Position numbers and translations under genes: made by a program. From AP-16 sp046727735 (lineage in GTDB: Bacteria > Pseudomonadota > Alphaproteobacteria > Rhizobiales > Xanthobacteraceae), in NCBI GenBank assembly GCA_046727735.1, contig JBKPDF010000074.1, forward strand, positions 1 to 12,552: a stretch of 12,552 nt of DNA, written 5' to 3'. Positions 1 through 7,534 of this stretch are shown one piece after another. Position 1 is the stretch's first letter, and each line of letters starts with the position of its first letter. Below the pieces are notes generated by a model, which saw nothing but the letters and a program-made list of their open reading frames with translations, did not search any database and was not told where the DNA came from.

Positions 1-40
1 CCCACCAACCTGGTTTACATGTCACGGACGAGCCGCTTAC

Positions 41-166
41 CCCTCTCCCCGGCGGGTAGAGGTCGATCCCCGCCGAAGGCGAGGATCGGGTGCGGGGGTC
101 ACGATCTGCAGTCTCGAAGAAGATCCGATCCCCCTCACCCCATCCCTCGCCCCTGAGGGGAGAGGG
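41..166. repeat. nested palindromic intergenic repeat downstream of the hydroxylase operon
   Basis: The outer arms CCCTCTCCCC (41-50) and GGGGAGAGGG (157-166) are perfect inverted copies. Between them lie a hairpin at 65-87 (10-base arms, 9 matching, GAA loop) and a second one pairing 88-106 with 122-140. The whole element could fold into a branched cruciform. It follows the stop codon of the minus-strand 2Fe-2S subunit gene, so it may also work as a transcript end or stabiliser, but no clear T tract was seen. Repeats bounded by CCCTCTCCCC-type arms are common between genes in Rhizobiales; assignment to a named family is not possible here. I see no gene in 1-237. Confidence 0.7.
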
Positions 167-237
167 AGTCGACTGCGGCCCGCTTAGAATCAAATACGGC
201 CGCCTTGATCCAGAGAGGTGAACCGCCGGGCAGCGCC

Positions 238-720
238 TCATCGCTTCGCTCGCATCTCGGCGGCGGCAGCACGAACCGCCTTGATGATGTTCTGGTAGCC
301 GGTGCAGCGGCACAGGTTCGACGACAGCGCTTCGATCAGGTCCGCTTCGCCGATATCGGGATCGTGCTCGAGCACGCCGGCGGCGAGCATGAGGAATCCG
401 GGCGTGCAGAACCCGCATTGCAGCCCATGATGCTCCATGAAGGCGCGCTGCAGCGGATGCAGCGCCTCGCCGTTCGCGAGCCCCTCGACCGTTCGGATTT
501 CCTTGCCGTGCGCCTGTACGGCGAACATCAGGCAAGAACGCACGGGCTCGCCGTCGAGGAGCACCGTGCAGGCGCCGCATACACCGTGCTCGCAGCCGAT
601 GTGGGTGCCGGTCTGTCCGCAATCGTCGCGGATCGCGTCGACCAACGTCCGCCGCGGCTCGACACGCACGGCGTGCCTCACGCCGTTGATCAGCAGCGAG
701 ACCTCGAGTTTTTCGGTCAT
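238..720 (-). CDS. molybdenum hydroxylase 2Fe-2S subunit (CoxS/XdhA-type)
   Basis: This is the small iron-sulfur subunit of a three-subunit molybdenum hydroxylase of the xanthine oxidase family. It passes electrons from the molybdenum site to FAD, in the cytoplasm. At 160 residues it has the normal family length. The plant-ferredoxin domain carries its cluster cysteines at C43, C48, C51 and C63 (pattern GCEHGVCGAC). The C-terminal helical domain carries C102 and C105 (QCGFCTPG) and C137 and C139 (LCRCTGY), which bind the second cluster next to the molybdopterin. All eight ligands are present. The start ATG overlaps the stop of the large-subunit gene by 4 bases (717-720), which implies coupled translation. 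No Tat leader is present. The family is certain; the substrate is unknown. Confidence 0.96.
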   Translation of the reverse strand: MTEKLEVSLLINGVRHAVRVEPRRTLVDAIRDDCGQTGTHIGCEHGVCGACTVLLDGEPVRSCLMFAVQAHGKEIRTVEGLANGEALHPLQRAFMEHHGLQCGFCTPGFLMLAAGVLEHDPDIGEADLIEALSSNLCRCTGYQNIIKAVRAAAAEMRAKR

Positions 721-3047
721 ACGTCGATCCGGGCATTGCGCAGGGAGGCGCGAATGCGCTGCGGCGTCGCTGGGATTTCGTCGATCGAGATCCTGAACGG
801 GGAAAGCGCGTCGTTGATCGCGTTCAGCACGGCGGCCGGGGCGCCGATCGCACCGCCTTCGCCGAGCCCCTTGGCGCCGGTGATCGTCTCCGGGCTCAGC
901 GTTTCGAGGTGCTGAACCTCGATCGGCGGAATTTCCCCGATCGTGGGGGGCAGATAATCCGCCAACGTGGTCGTAAGGATGTTTCCGGTTTCGTCATAGA
1001 CGATTTCTTCTAGCAGCGCATTGCCGATGCCCTGGGCGACCCCGCCGTGAATTTGGCCCTCAGCGATCATGGGATTGATCAGCCGTCCAGCATCCTCGGC
1101 GACCAGGAATTTCTCGATCTCGACCGCGCCGGTCTCGACGTCGACTGCGACCAGCGCCGCATGGCAGGCGTTGGAAAACGTGCCACGAGGATCGTAGGTC
1201 GCGCTCTCGACAATACCCGGCTCGATCTCGCCGCCGAATTGGTGGATCTGGTGGTAGGCGGCCCGCGCCAGAGCCCCGATGGGCATGGAACGATCCGTGC
1301 CGGCCACTTTGGCGCTGCCGGCTTCGAGCACGATGTCCTCCGGCGCGGCTTCCAAGAGGTGGCTGGCGAGCCGCGTCAATTTCGTGCGCACCTTGCGGGC
1401 AGCCATCAGCGCGGCGCCGCCGGCGATCACCAGCGAGCGGCTCGCGAACGTTCCGAAGCCGTACGGCGTACGATCGGTGTCGCCGTGCACGACTGCGATC
1501 TGCTCAGGCGCGAGCCCAAGCTCGTCGGCAATGATCTGGGCGAGCGTCGTGCGCAGCCCCTGCCCGTGCGGGCTCGCGCCGAGCCGCGCTTCGACGAACC
1601 CCGCCGGGTCCATCACGAGCTCGACTTTTTCCCAACCGGGCGTGATCTCCATGCCGCGCGCCGCAAACGCCGGCGTGCCGTATCCGGTGCGCTCGGAGAA
1701 CGTGGCAAATCCCAGGCCGAGGAAGCGGCCCTGCGCCCTCGCTGCTCGCTGGCGCACCCGAAACGCGGGCACGTCGATCGCCGCAGCGGCCAGCTCCATC
1801 GTCTCCCGGTAGCTCGCCACGTCGAACACGAGTCCGGTTGCTGACGTGTAGGGAAACCGGGCGATCAAGTTCCGGCGGCGAATTTCCAGCGGATCGAGAT
1901 CGAGGGCGCTCGCGGCGCGATCCATCAGCTGCTCGAGCGCAACCGTGATGGCCGGACGCGCTACGCCGCGGTACGGCGCGATCGGACAGCTGTGGGTGAG
2001 CACGGCGCGCGCCACGCACGAATAGGCGCCCACGTCGTAGGGTCCCGGCAGTTCCGCCAATGCCATGAGCGGCTCGACCGCGCAGGTGGTCGGAAAACAC
2101 GAATAGGCGCCGACATTGGCGGTGACGTCTGCCGCAAGCGCGAGGAGCTTGCCGTTTGCATCGAATCCGCCTTCGAGCCGGATCGTCTGGTCGCGGCTGT
2201 GGAAGGAGGCGATGAGATTCTCGCGACGATCTTCTCGCCACGCGACCGAGGTCTTCAGCCGGCGCGCCAGCCAGACCAGGAGAACGTATTCGGGCGGCAG
2301 CGACATCTTTTGGCCGAACCCGCCGCCGACATCCGGCGCGACGACCCGCAGCTGCGATTCCGGCATGCCGATCAGGTCGGCGATCGCCGTTCGCATGAGA
2401 TGCGGGGTCTGCGTCGAGCAGTGGAAACAGATGCGTCCCGAAGCAGGATCGTAGGCGGCATGACCGCCGCGCGCTTCGAGCGGCAGCGCGCTCTGCCGAC
2501 GAGACCGGACCTCAACCGTCACGAACCTTCGCGCGGTTGCGCGTGCGGCCTCGAAACCCGGCGTAGCGTGGCGCGCCTCGATGACGAGATTTCCGGGGAT
2601 CCCGTCATGCACCCGCGGTGCGGCGGCAGCGAGCGCATCCTCGACACGGATCAGCGGCTTCGTTTCGGCAATCGTGAGCTCGACGCCGTCCGCCAAGTCC
2701 TCCGCCTCCTCCTCGCTCGCGGCGACGACGGCGGCGACCGGTTCGCCGACAAAGCGGACGACTTGGGTTGCGAGGATCGGCTGCTCGACCGGCATATAAC
2801 CGAATTTGTGCAGCATCGGCCGAATGGGCTTTACGCCGTCGAGATCGGCCGCCGTGATCACGGTCGCGCCCTGCGGAGCGATGATGCGCTCGATGCGGCC
2901 GGCGGCGACCGGCGAACGCACGAATCGCACCCAATGCACCGCCCTAAGGTCTGCCGTGAAACGGCCGCGGCCGGTGACGAGGGCCGGATCTTCGAAGCGG
3001 CGGATCGAGCGCCCGACCCAGGTTCGGCACCGCTCGCCGCGCTTCAT
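717..3047 (-). CDS. molybdenum hydroxylase molybdopterin-binding large subunit (CoxL-like)
   Basis: This is the catalytic subunit, binding the molybdopterin cytosine dinucleotide cofactor and hydroxylating a C-H bond with water. At 776 residues it has the usual length. The N-terminal part begins with the typical GRSIRRFEDPALVTGRG. Cofactor-binding motifs are STQTPH (211-216), GGGFGQK (241-247), SPHGQG (492-497) and GDTDRTPYG (522-530). The catalytic glutamate is E730 in GLGEGG. The active-site loop reads APYRGVARPA (357-366). It therefore lacks the AYRCSFR loop of true form I CO dehydrogenase and also departs from the usual AYRGAGRPE, so a CO dehydrogenase role is unlikely. It lies between the FAD and 2Fe-2S genes with a 4-base ATGA overlap on each side. 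The substrate may be an aldehyde, a purine-like ring or an N-heterocycle. Confidence 0.95.
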   Translation of the reverse strand: MKRGERCRTWVGRSIRRFEDPALVTGRGRFTADLRAVHWVRFVRSPVAAGRIERIIAPQGATVITAADLDGVKPIRPMLHKFGYMPVEQPILATQVVRFVGEPVAAVVAASEEEAEDLADGVELTIAETKPLIRVEDALAAAAPRVHDGIPGNLVIEARHATPGFEAARATARRFVTVEVRSRRQSALPLEARGGHAAYDPASGRICFHCSTQTPHLMRTAIADLIGMPESQLRVVAPDVGGGFGQKMSLPPEYVLLVWLARRLKTSVAWREDRRENLIASFHSRDQTIRLEGGFDANGKLLALAADVTANVGAYSCFPTTCAVEPLMALAELPGPYDVGAYSCVARAVLTHSCPIAPYRGVARPAITVALEQLMDRAASALDLDPLEIRRRNLIARFPYTSATGLVFDVASYRETMELAAAAIDVPAFRVRQRAARAQGRFLGLGFATFSERTGYGTPAFAARGMEITPGWEKVELVMDPAGFVEARLGASPHGQGLRTTLAQIIADELGLAPEQIAVVHGDTDRTPYGFGTFASRSLVIAGGAALMAARKVRTKLTRLASHLLEAAPEDIVLEAGSAKVAGTDRSMPIGALARAAYHQIHQFGGEIEPGIVESATYDPRGTFSNACHAALVAVDVETGAVEIEKFLVAEDAGRLINPMIAEGQIHGGVAQGIGNALLEEIVYDETGNILTTTLADYLPPTIGEIPPIEVQHLETLSPETITGAKGLGEGGAIGAPAAVLNAINDALSPFRISIDEIPATPQRIRASLRNARIDV

Positions 3048-3901
3048 GCCGCGGCGCGCTCCAAAGCTCGGCGCGCGACCGCACGGACGAGGTCGCGCCG
3101 GTACTCGCCGCTTGCCTGAATGTCGTCCAGAGGCTCGATCGTGTCGGCGGCGGCTTCGGCGGCCTGCCGGAAGATGCCGATCTCCGGCGGCTTGCCGGCA
3201 AGCACGGTTTCCGCCTCCACGATCCGGCGCGGCGAAGCTTCGACCCCGCCGAGCCCAAGCCGCGGCTCGACCATCACGCCGTCCTCGAGCCGAAAAATCG
3301 CGAGCGCCATCGCAAGCGCGTAGTCGCCGGCTCGCCGGCTGAACTCATAGAAGCCCCAGCGGACATCCGGTGCGAGGATCGGCAGCCGTGCCTGCTCCAG
3401 GAGCTCGTCCTCGGCAAGAATGGTCGTCATCAGGCCTTGGAAAAAATCTCCGGCAGCAATGGTTCGCGCGCCACGCACGCTTCGGGCCAGAACCTCGCCG
3501 CCGAGCGTCGCCGCTACCAAGCACCACTCGGAAGCCGGATCGGCATGCGCGAGGCTGCCGCAAAACGTGCCGCGGGTTCGGATCGGATAGTGCGCGATAT
3601 GCCGGACCACGAAGGCAAGCAAATGTCCGAGCGGCCCTTCGACGACAGGACGATGAAAGGCGGCATGGCGAACACACGCGCCGATCGCAATCGTGTCGGC
3701 GACGACCGTAAGCCGGTCGAGCCCCGCGACTTTGTTGATGTCGACGAGATGCGCCGGGCGTGCCAGCCGGAACGCCATGGTCGGTACGAGGCTCTGGCCG
3801 CCGGCGAGCACGCGGCCGTCCTGGGGCGCGACTTCGGCAAGCATCGCGATTGCTTGTTCGAGCGCATGGGGCGCGTGATAGGCGAATGGCGCGGGCTTCA
3901 C
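3044..3901 (-). CDS. molybdenum hydroxylase FAD-binding subunit (CoxM-type)
   Basis: This medium subunit binds FAD and hands electrons to the final acceptor. At 285 residues it is of normal size. The two FAD motifs are visible: AGGQSL (33-38) and the second loop from T109 through CGSLAHADPASE (to 126). The start is GTG at 3899-3901, with an AAGGAG ribosome binding site 9 bases upstream. No upstream ATG is needed and the translation begins with the family-typical MKPAPFAYHAP. It is the first gene of the tight trio M-L-S and its stop overlaps the large-subunit ATG. A 231-base gap separates it from the amidase gene upstream, enough for its own promoter. Confidence 0.95.
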   Translation of the reverse strand: MKPAPFAYHAPHALEQAIAMLAEVAPQDGRVLAGGQSLVPTMAFRLARPAHLVDINKVAGLDRLTVVADTIAIGACVRHAAFHRPVVEGPLGHLLAFVVRHIAHYPIRTRGTFCGSLAHADPASEWCLVAATLGGEVLARSVRGARTIAAGDFFQGLMTTILAEDELLEQARLPILAPDVRWGFYEFSRRAGDYALAMALAIFRLEDGVMVEPRLGLGGVEASPRRIVEAETVLAGKPPEIGIFRQAAEAAADTIEPLDDIQASGEYRRDLVRAVARRALERAAA

Positions 3902-3929
3902 CGGCCGCGGCTCCTTGCAATTTCGGTAG

Positions 3930-3959
3930 ATGCTAGCGATCGATGTTCGAGGGAGTCAA
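3930..3959 (-). promoter_or_regulatory. candidate sigma-70-type promoter for the M-L-S operon
   Basis: On the minus strand TTGACT (3954-3959) is followed after 18 bases by TAGCAT (3930-3935). The first transcribed base would fall near 3923, leaving a short leader with the AAGGAG site before the GTG at 3901. This is a hand-read consensus match only. Alphaproteobacterial promoters are often degenerate, so confidence is low. Confidence 0.35.
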
Positions 3960-4078
3960 TTCGATGCAAGAACAGCGCCATCGTTCCGGCCGAGCGCGCC
4001 GGATCAGGTCCAGGCAGGCTCCGCGTGAGACACGGAACCATGACTACAAATTTCAAGGCGTTGAGACCGCGCTCATCG

Positions 4079-4116
4079 ATCCCGGCTCAGGCTTGCTGCG
4101 CTCGCGTCGCGGGGAT
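4079..4116. repeat. half-length palindromic repeat (ATCCCGG type)
   Basis: ATCCCGG (4079-4085) faces CGGGGAT (4110-4116), with 6 of 7 bases matching as an inverted pair, and GAC follows. This resembles the right-hand hairpin of the longer three-hairpin repeats at 8290-8394 and 9241-9352, so it is probably a partial member of that family. It lies between the amidase stop and the hydroxylase operon. The rest of the gap (3960-4078) shows nothing I can name. Confidence 0.55.
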
Positions 4117-4132
4117 GACGGATTAGCTCGCG

Positions 4133-4864
4133 TCAGGCGGCGAGGTCCGCCGATTGGATGCGCTTGACCCCAGCCTGCAGCATGTCCGCCCAGGCTTTCT
4201 GCAACGAGCCCTGGGTGTCGATGCCGCGGCAAGCGTCCTCGATCACGTAGGTCTCGAACCCGATGTTGCGCGCGTCGATCGCCGTCCAGGCGACGCAGAA
4301 ATCGGTCGCGAGTCCGCCGACGAACACTTTTTGAATGCCGCGCTGGCTCAGGTAGCCGCCCAATCCGGTCGGCGTCTTGTGGTCGGCCTCGAAGAACCCC
4401 GAATAGCTGTCCATCGCCTGATGATAGCCCTTGCGGATCACGAGCTCGGCGTGGGGGATGGAAATCTCCTTGGAGATATCGGCACCCGGGGTTCCCTGGA
4501 CGCAATGGTCGGGCCACAGCACCTGGTCGCCATAGGCGAGTTTGACGACCTCGAACGGCTTCTTGCCCGGATGTGCCGACGCGAACGAAATATGCCCGGG
4601 CGTGTGCCAGTCCTGCGTCATCACCACATTGGCGAAGTTCTTGGCGATGCGGTTGATGACTGGGATCACCTGATCGCCGTCTTTGACCGCGAGGCTGCCG
4701 CCAGGCAGGAAACAGTTCTGCACGTCGACGACGATCAACACGCTTTTGCCGTCGACCGCGATTTTTTCCGCCGCACGCGCCATGCCCAAAGCTCCGAACA
4801 AGCTTGCGCCGAGGCCGATGCTGCCCAGGGCGCCGACGACCTCGCGTCGATCCCACATTATCAT
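4133..4864 (-). CDS. pncA: nicotinamidase-type isochorismatase-family hydrolase with Tat-like leader
   Basis: It probably hydrolyses nicotinamide, or a related cyclic amide, to the acid and ammonia. The catalytic triad is complete: D47 (VVDVQN), K145 (RKGYH) and C190 (GLATDFCV). The metal ligands are D85, H87 and H91 (DWHTPGH) and H120 (WPDHCVQGTPGAD). These motifs match E. coli and mycobacterial PncA closely. At 243 residues it is longer than usual (about 190-215) because of an N-terminal extension with DRR followed by a hydrophobic stretch and AMARAA-like small residues (about 6-32). That looks like a Tat or TatP-type export leader, so the enzyme may act in the periplasm. ATG occurs at residue 1 and residue 3; a GGGGAAAG site lies just upstream. 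It sits between two molybdenum-hydroxylase units on the same strand. The substrate may not be nicotinamide itself. Confidence 0.88.
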   Translation of the reverse strand: MIMWDRREVVGALGSIGLGASLFGALGMARAAEKIAVDGKSVLIVVDVQNCFLPGGSLAVKDGDQVIPVINRIAKNFANVVMTQDWHTPGHISFASAHPGKKPFEVVKLAYGDQVLWPDHCVQGTPGADISKEISIPHAELVIRKGYHQAMDSYSGFFEADHKTPTGLGGYLSQRGIQKVFVGGLATDFCVAWTAIDARNIGFETYVIEDACRGIDTQGSLQKAWADMLQAGVKRIQSADLAA

Positions 4865-4888
4865 GGCTTTCCCCGCAAATCCGACCCG

Positions 4889-4911
4889 TGCGGCATCGTC
4901 AGGATGCCGCA
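4889..4911. promoter_or_regulatory. perfect 9-bp inverted repeat in the leader of the amidase gene
   Basis: TGCGGCATC (4889-4897) and GATGCCGCA (4903-4911) are perfect inverted copies around a 5-base loop. The hairpin lies between the stop of the orphan large subunit (4956) and the amidase start (4864). There is no T tract after it on the minus strand, so it is not a standard intrinsic terminator. It could be an operator, an attenuating hairpin or an mRNA processing site. Confidence 0.5.
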
Positions 4912-4955
4912 GCGGTCATGATCTTGTGCCGCTGTCCTCGGCCGCGCAAGCGTCG

Positions 4956-7283
4956 TTACGAGCCCGCGCCGCCGTGCAGCGCCTCCCAGACTCGGCGCGG
5001 GATCGCCGGCATGTCGATGCTGCGCTTGCCGGATTTCGCGTTGAGCGCGTCGACGACGGCATTGATCACCGCCGGCGGCGAGCCGACCGCGCCCGCCTCG
5101 CCCGCGCCCTTGATGCCGAGCGGGTTCGCTGTGCACGGCACGTTGTGGGTCGAGAACGAGAAGAACGGCAGATTGTCGGCGCGCGGCATCGTGTAGTCCT
5201 GGAACGACCCGGACAGCAATTGCCCGCTGTCCTCGTCGTAGACCGTGTGCTCGAACAGGGCCTGCCCGATGCCCTGCACCACGCCGCCGTGAACCTGGCC
5301 TTCGAGCATCATCGGGTTGATGACCGCGCCGAAATCGTCGACGACCGTGTAGCGCTCGATCTTGACCTCGCCGGTATCGGGGTCGACCTCGACCTCGGCT
5401 ATGTGGCAACCGTTGGGAAACGTCTCGGCGGTCGGCGTGCGCGTGTGCGTCGCATCGAGCCCCGGCTCCATGCCCGGCGACAGCTTCGCCTTGTCGCGCG
5501 CCGCCGCCGCGACCGTGAACAGGTCGACTCGGCGGTCGGTGCCGACGATGCGGAACTCGCCCTCGCCGTATTCGATGTCGCTCGCGGAAGCCTCCAACAG
5601 ATTGCCGGCGATCTGCCGGCCTTTCTCGATCACCTGCTTCGAGCATTCGTGCAGTGCTGTGCCGGCGACCGGCAACGCCCGCGAGCCGCCGGTGAGCCCG
5701 CGTGGCGTGCGGTCGGTGTCGCCCATGATCACCTCGATCTTGTCGGGATGGACGCCGAGACGATCCGCGACCAGCTGCTTGTACGAGGTGATGAGCCCGG
5801 TCCCGTATTCGACGTTGCCGACGACGAGCTCGATGCGGTGATCCTTGAACTCGATCGACGCGGTCTCGGGAAACCCGCCGCCGCAGCGCTCGGTGTAGGT
5901 GGCCATGCCGATGCCGCGCAGCTTGCCGCGTTTCTTTGCTTCCGCACGGCGCGCCTTGAAGCCCGGCCAATCGGCCTTTTCCATGCACAGGTCCATCACC
6001 CGTTCGAACTCGCCGGAATCGAATGTGACCTGCGTCGCGGAAGTGTACGGCATCGCCGACGGCGGAACGAAATTGCGCCGCCTGATTTCGTCTGGTGAAA
6101 GCCCGAGATCGCGGGCGGCGGCATCGACCAGCCGTTCCATCAGGTAGGACGCCTCCGGCCGGCCGGCACCGCGATACGCGCACACCGGCACCGTGTTGGT
6201 GCACACGCCTTTGACGTTCACGGCGATCGCCGGTGTCTTGTAGAGGCCGGTGACGAGGTCGGTCGAGCGCGTCGGAATGAATGCGCCGAGCGGCGACAGA
6301 TATGCGCCGAGGTTGGCGATGACGGAGACGCGCAGGCCGAGGAAGTGCCCGCGCCGATCCGTGGCGAGCTCGGCTCGGGAAAAATGGTCGCGGCCCTGGT
6401 TGTCGCTGATGAACCCCTCGGAACGATCGGGCTGCCATTTCACCGGGCGGCGCAGTTTGCGCGCCGCCCAGACCACGAGCCCATGCTCGGGATAAACGAA
6501 CGCCTTCATGCCGAACCCACCGCCGACGTTCGGCGTCACCGTGCGCAGCTTCGCCTGCGGTATTTTCAGGACGGCGTCGGCGAGCGTGTCGCGCACGAAA
6601 GAGGCGCCCTGCGAGCCGGTGTAGAGCGTCGAGCGATCGGTTTGCGGATCGTAGTCGCCGATCGCGTTGCGCGGCTCCATCGAGTTCGCCACCACGCGGT
6701 TGTTGACGATTTCGATCGTGGTGACGTGCGCGGCCCGGGCGAACGCCGCTTCGGTCGCCGCGAAATCGCACCTGTCGTTGTCCCAGTCGAATACGATGTT
6801 GCGGGGAATGTGATCGAACAATTGCGGCGCGCCCGCCTCGATCGCGGCGCGCGCCTCGACGACCGCGGGCAGCGTGTCGTATTCGACCTCCATCGCCTCG
6901 GCGGCGTCGCGCGCCTGATAGAGCTTTTCCGCGATCACCAGCGCCACCGGTTGGCCGATGTGCCGCACCTTGTCGACCGCGAGCACTGGCCGCGGGGTTT
7001 CGTGGCGCGGCGTGCCATCGCGGTTGTCGAGCGGCGAGACGCAGGGCACGTCGCCGAGCCCGTCGGCCTGGACGTCCTCGCCAGTGAGGATCAGCAGCAC
7101 GCCCGGCATGCCGCGCGCCCGCGTGGCGTCGATCCGCCCGATGCGCGCGTGCGCCGCAGGCGAGCGCAGCACATAGGCATGGACCATGCCCGGCAAAGCG
7201 ATGTCGTCGGTGTAACGGCCCTTCCCGGTGATGAGCCGAAGATCCTCGAAGCGCCGCAACGGCTGACCGACCGCAAATTTCAT
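4956..7283 (-). CDS. orphan molybdenum hydroxylase large subunit (CoxL-like, second copy)
   Basis: A second molybdopterin-cytosine-dinucleotide large subunit, 775 residues from the chosen start. Translation could begin further upstream, but that extension crosses an intergenic repeat. The ATG at 7283 has GGAGG (7288-7292) just before it and opens with the family-typical MKFAVGQPLRRFEDLRLITG. Motifs seen: VGGGFGMK (253-260), AYRGAGRPE (369-377), GDTDRTPRG (521-529) and the catalytic glutamate E729 in GAGEAG. The usual GQG loop reads EYGTG (492-496), so the glutamine is replaced by threonine. No small or FAD subunit adjoins it. It may borrow those encoded at 238-720 and 3044-3901, or have partners outside the window. 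It shares general architecture with the 717-3047 protein, but they differ at many motif positions, so this is not a recent duplication. Confidence 0.94.
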   Translation of the reverse strand: MKFAVGQPLRRFEDLRLITGKGRYTDDIALPGMVHAYVLRSPAAHARIGRIDATRARGMPGVLLILTGEDVQADGLGDVPCVSPLDNRDGTPRHETPRPVLAVDKVRHIGQPVALVIAEKLYQARDAAEAMEVEYDTLPAVVEARAAIEAGAPQLFDHIPRNIVFDWDNDRCDFAATEAAFARAAHVTTIEIVNNRVVANSMEPRNAIGDYDPQTDRSTLYTGSQGASFVRDTLADAVLKIPQAKLRTVTPNVGGGFGMKAFVYPEHGLVVWAARKLRRPVKWQPDRSEGFISDNQGRDHFSRAELATDRRGHFLGLRVSVIANLGAYLSPLGAFIPTRSTDLVTGLYKTPAIAVNVKGVCTNTVPVCAYRGAGRPEASYLMERLVDAAARDLGLSPDEIRRRNFVPPSAMPYTSATQVTFDSGEFERVMDLCMEKADWPGFKARRAEAKKRGKLRGIGMATYTERCGGGFPETASIEFKDHRIELVVGNVEYGTGLITSYKQLVADRLGVHPDKIEVIMGDTDRTPRGLTGGSRALPVAGTALHECSKQVIEKGRQIAGNLLEASASDIEYGEGEFRIVGTDRRVDLFTVAAAARDKAKLSPGMEPGLDATHTRTPTAETFPNGCHIAEVEVDPDTGEVKIERYTVVDDFGAVINPMMLEGQVHGGVVQGIGQALFEHTVYDEDSGQLLSGSFQDYTMPRADNLPFFSFSTHNVPCTANPLGIKGAGEAGAVGSPPAVINAVVDALNAKSGKRSIDMPAIPRRVWEALHGGAGS

Positions 7284-7325
7284 ATCGCCTCCAAGGGTTG
7301 CTTTGCGGGACGACTCGCGTGCTTT

Positions 7326-7364
7326 CCCTCCCCGCAAGGGGGAGGGTCGCCGCCAGAGGCGGCG
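7326..7364. repeat. palindromic intergenic repeat between divergent genes
   Basis: Two adjacent hairpins: CCCTCCCC (7326-7333) pairs with GGGGAGGG (7339-7346), and CGCCGCC (7348-7354) pairs with GGCGGCG (7358-7364). GGATGGGGTG follows. The arms resemble the element at 41-166, so both are probably of one repeat family. It lies in the 251-base gap between the divergent orphan large subunit and the SDR gene, close to where the promoter of the former would have to be. Confidence 0.65.
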
Positions 7365-7464
7365 GGATGGGGTGATTCCTTTTCGCCCCACCTGGCTCGC
7401 GTCTTACGACGCGTGCCGGCCTCCTCCGGCGAGGCAAAGAGCGGCTCCCGCGCAAAACGACGGC

Positions 7465-7500
7465 GCAGCTTGCGACATCACCGCACTGGTATCAAGCTGC
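7465..7500. promoter_or_regulatory. spaced inverted repeat upstream of the SDR gene, possible operator
   Basis: GCAGCTTG (7465-7472) and CAAGCTGC (7493-7500) form perfect 8-base inverted arms separated by 20 bases, ending 34 bases before the SDR start. Such a dyad could bind a dimeric regulator or form an mRNA hairpin. No regulator gene is in the window, so the assignment is tentative. Confidence 0.35.
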
Positions 7501-7534
7501 GGCGCTCGAGCTCTGCATCCGGGAGGATCGTGCC

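Noticed and set aside
1..200. CRISPR-like array, because of several similar GATC/CCCC words
   Set aside because: The repeats are inverted and nested, not direct and evenly spaced; there are no spacers and no cas genes.
1992..3119. Long plus-strand frames opposite the hydroxylase genes (also 4683-6098, 6345-7910 and 8353-9354)
   Set aside because: They lie antisense to genes with complete catalytic motifs, lack motifs of their own, and have compositions typical of antisense frames in GC-rich DNA.
717..3901. Bona fide form I carbon monoxide dehydrogenase
   Set aside because: The AYRCSFR active-site loop is missing in both large subunits, so only the family-level call is kept.
7284..7391. 36-residue N-terminal extension of the orphan large subunit, starting at 7391
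   Set aside because: It is translated from the palindromic repeat and has no ribosome binding site; the ATG at 7283 has GGAGG in front and begins as the family does.
4861..7455. 864-residue minus-strand frame overlapping the orphan large subunit
   Set aside because: It is arginine-rich with no domain motifs. It is a shadow of the hydroxylase gene in another frame, which high GC content favours.
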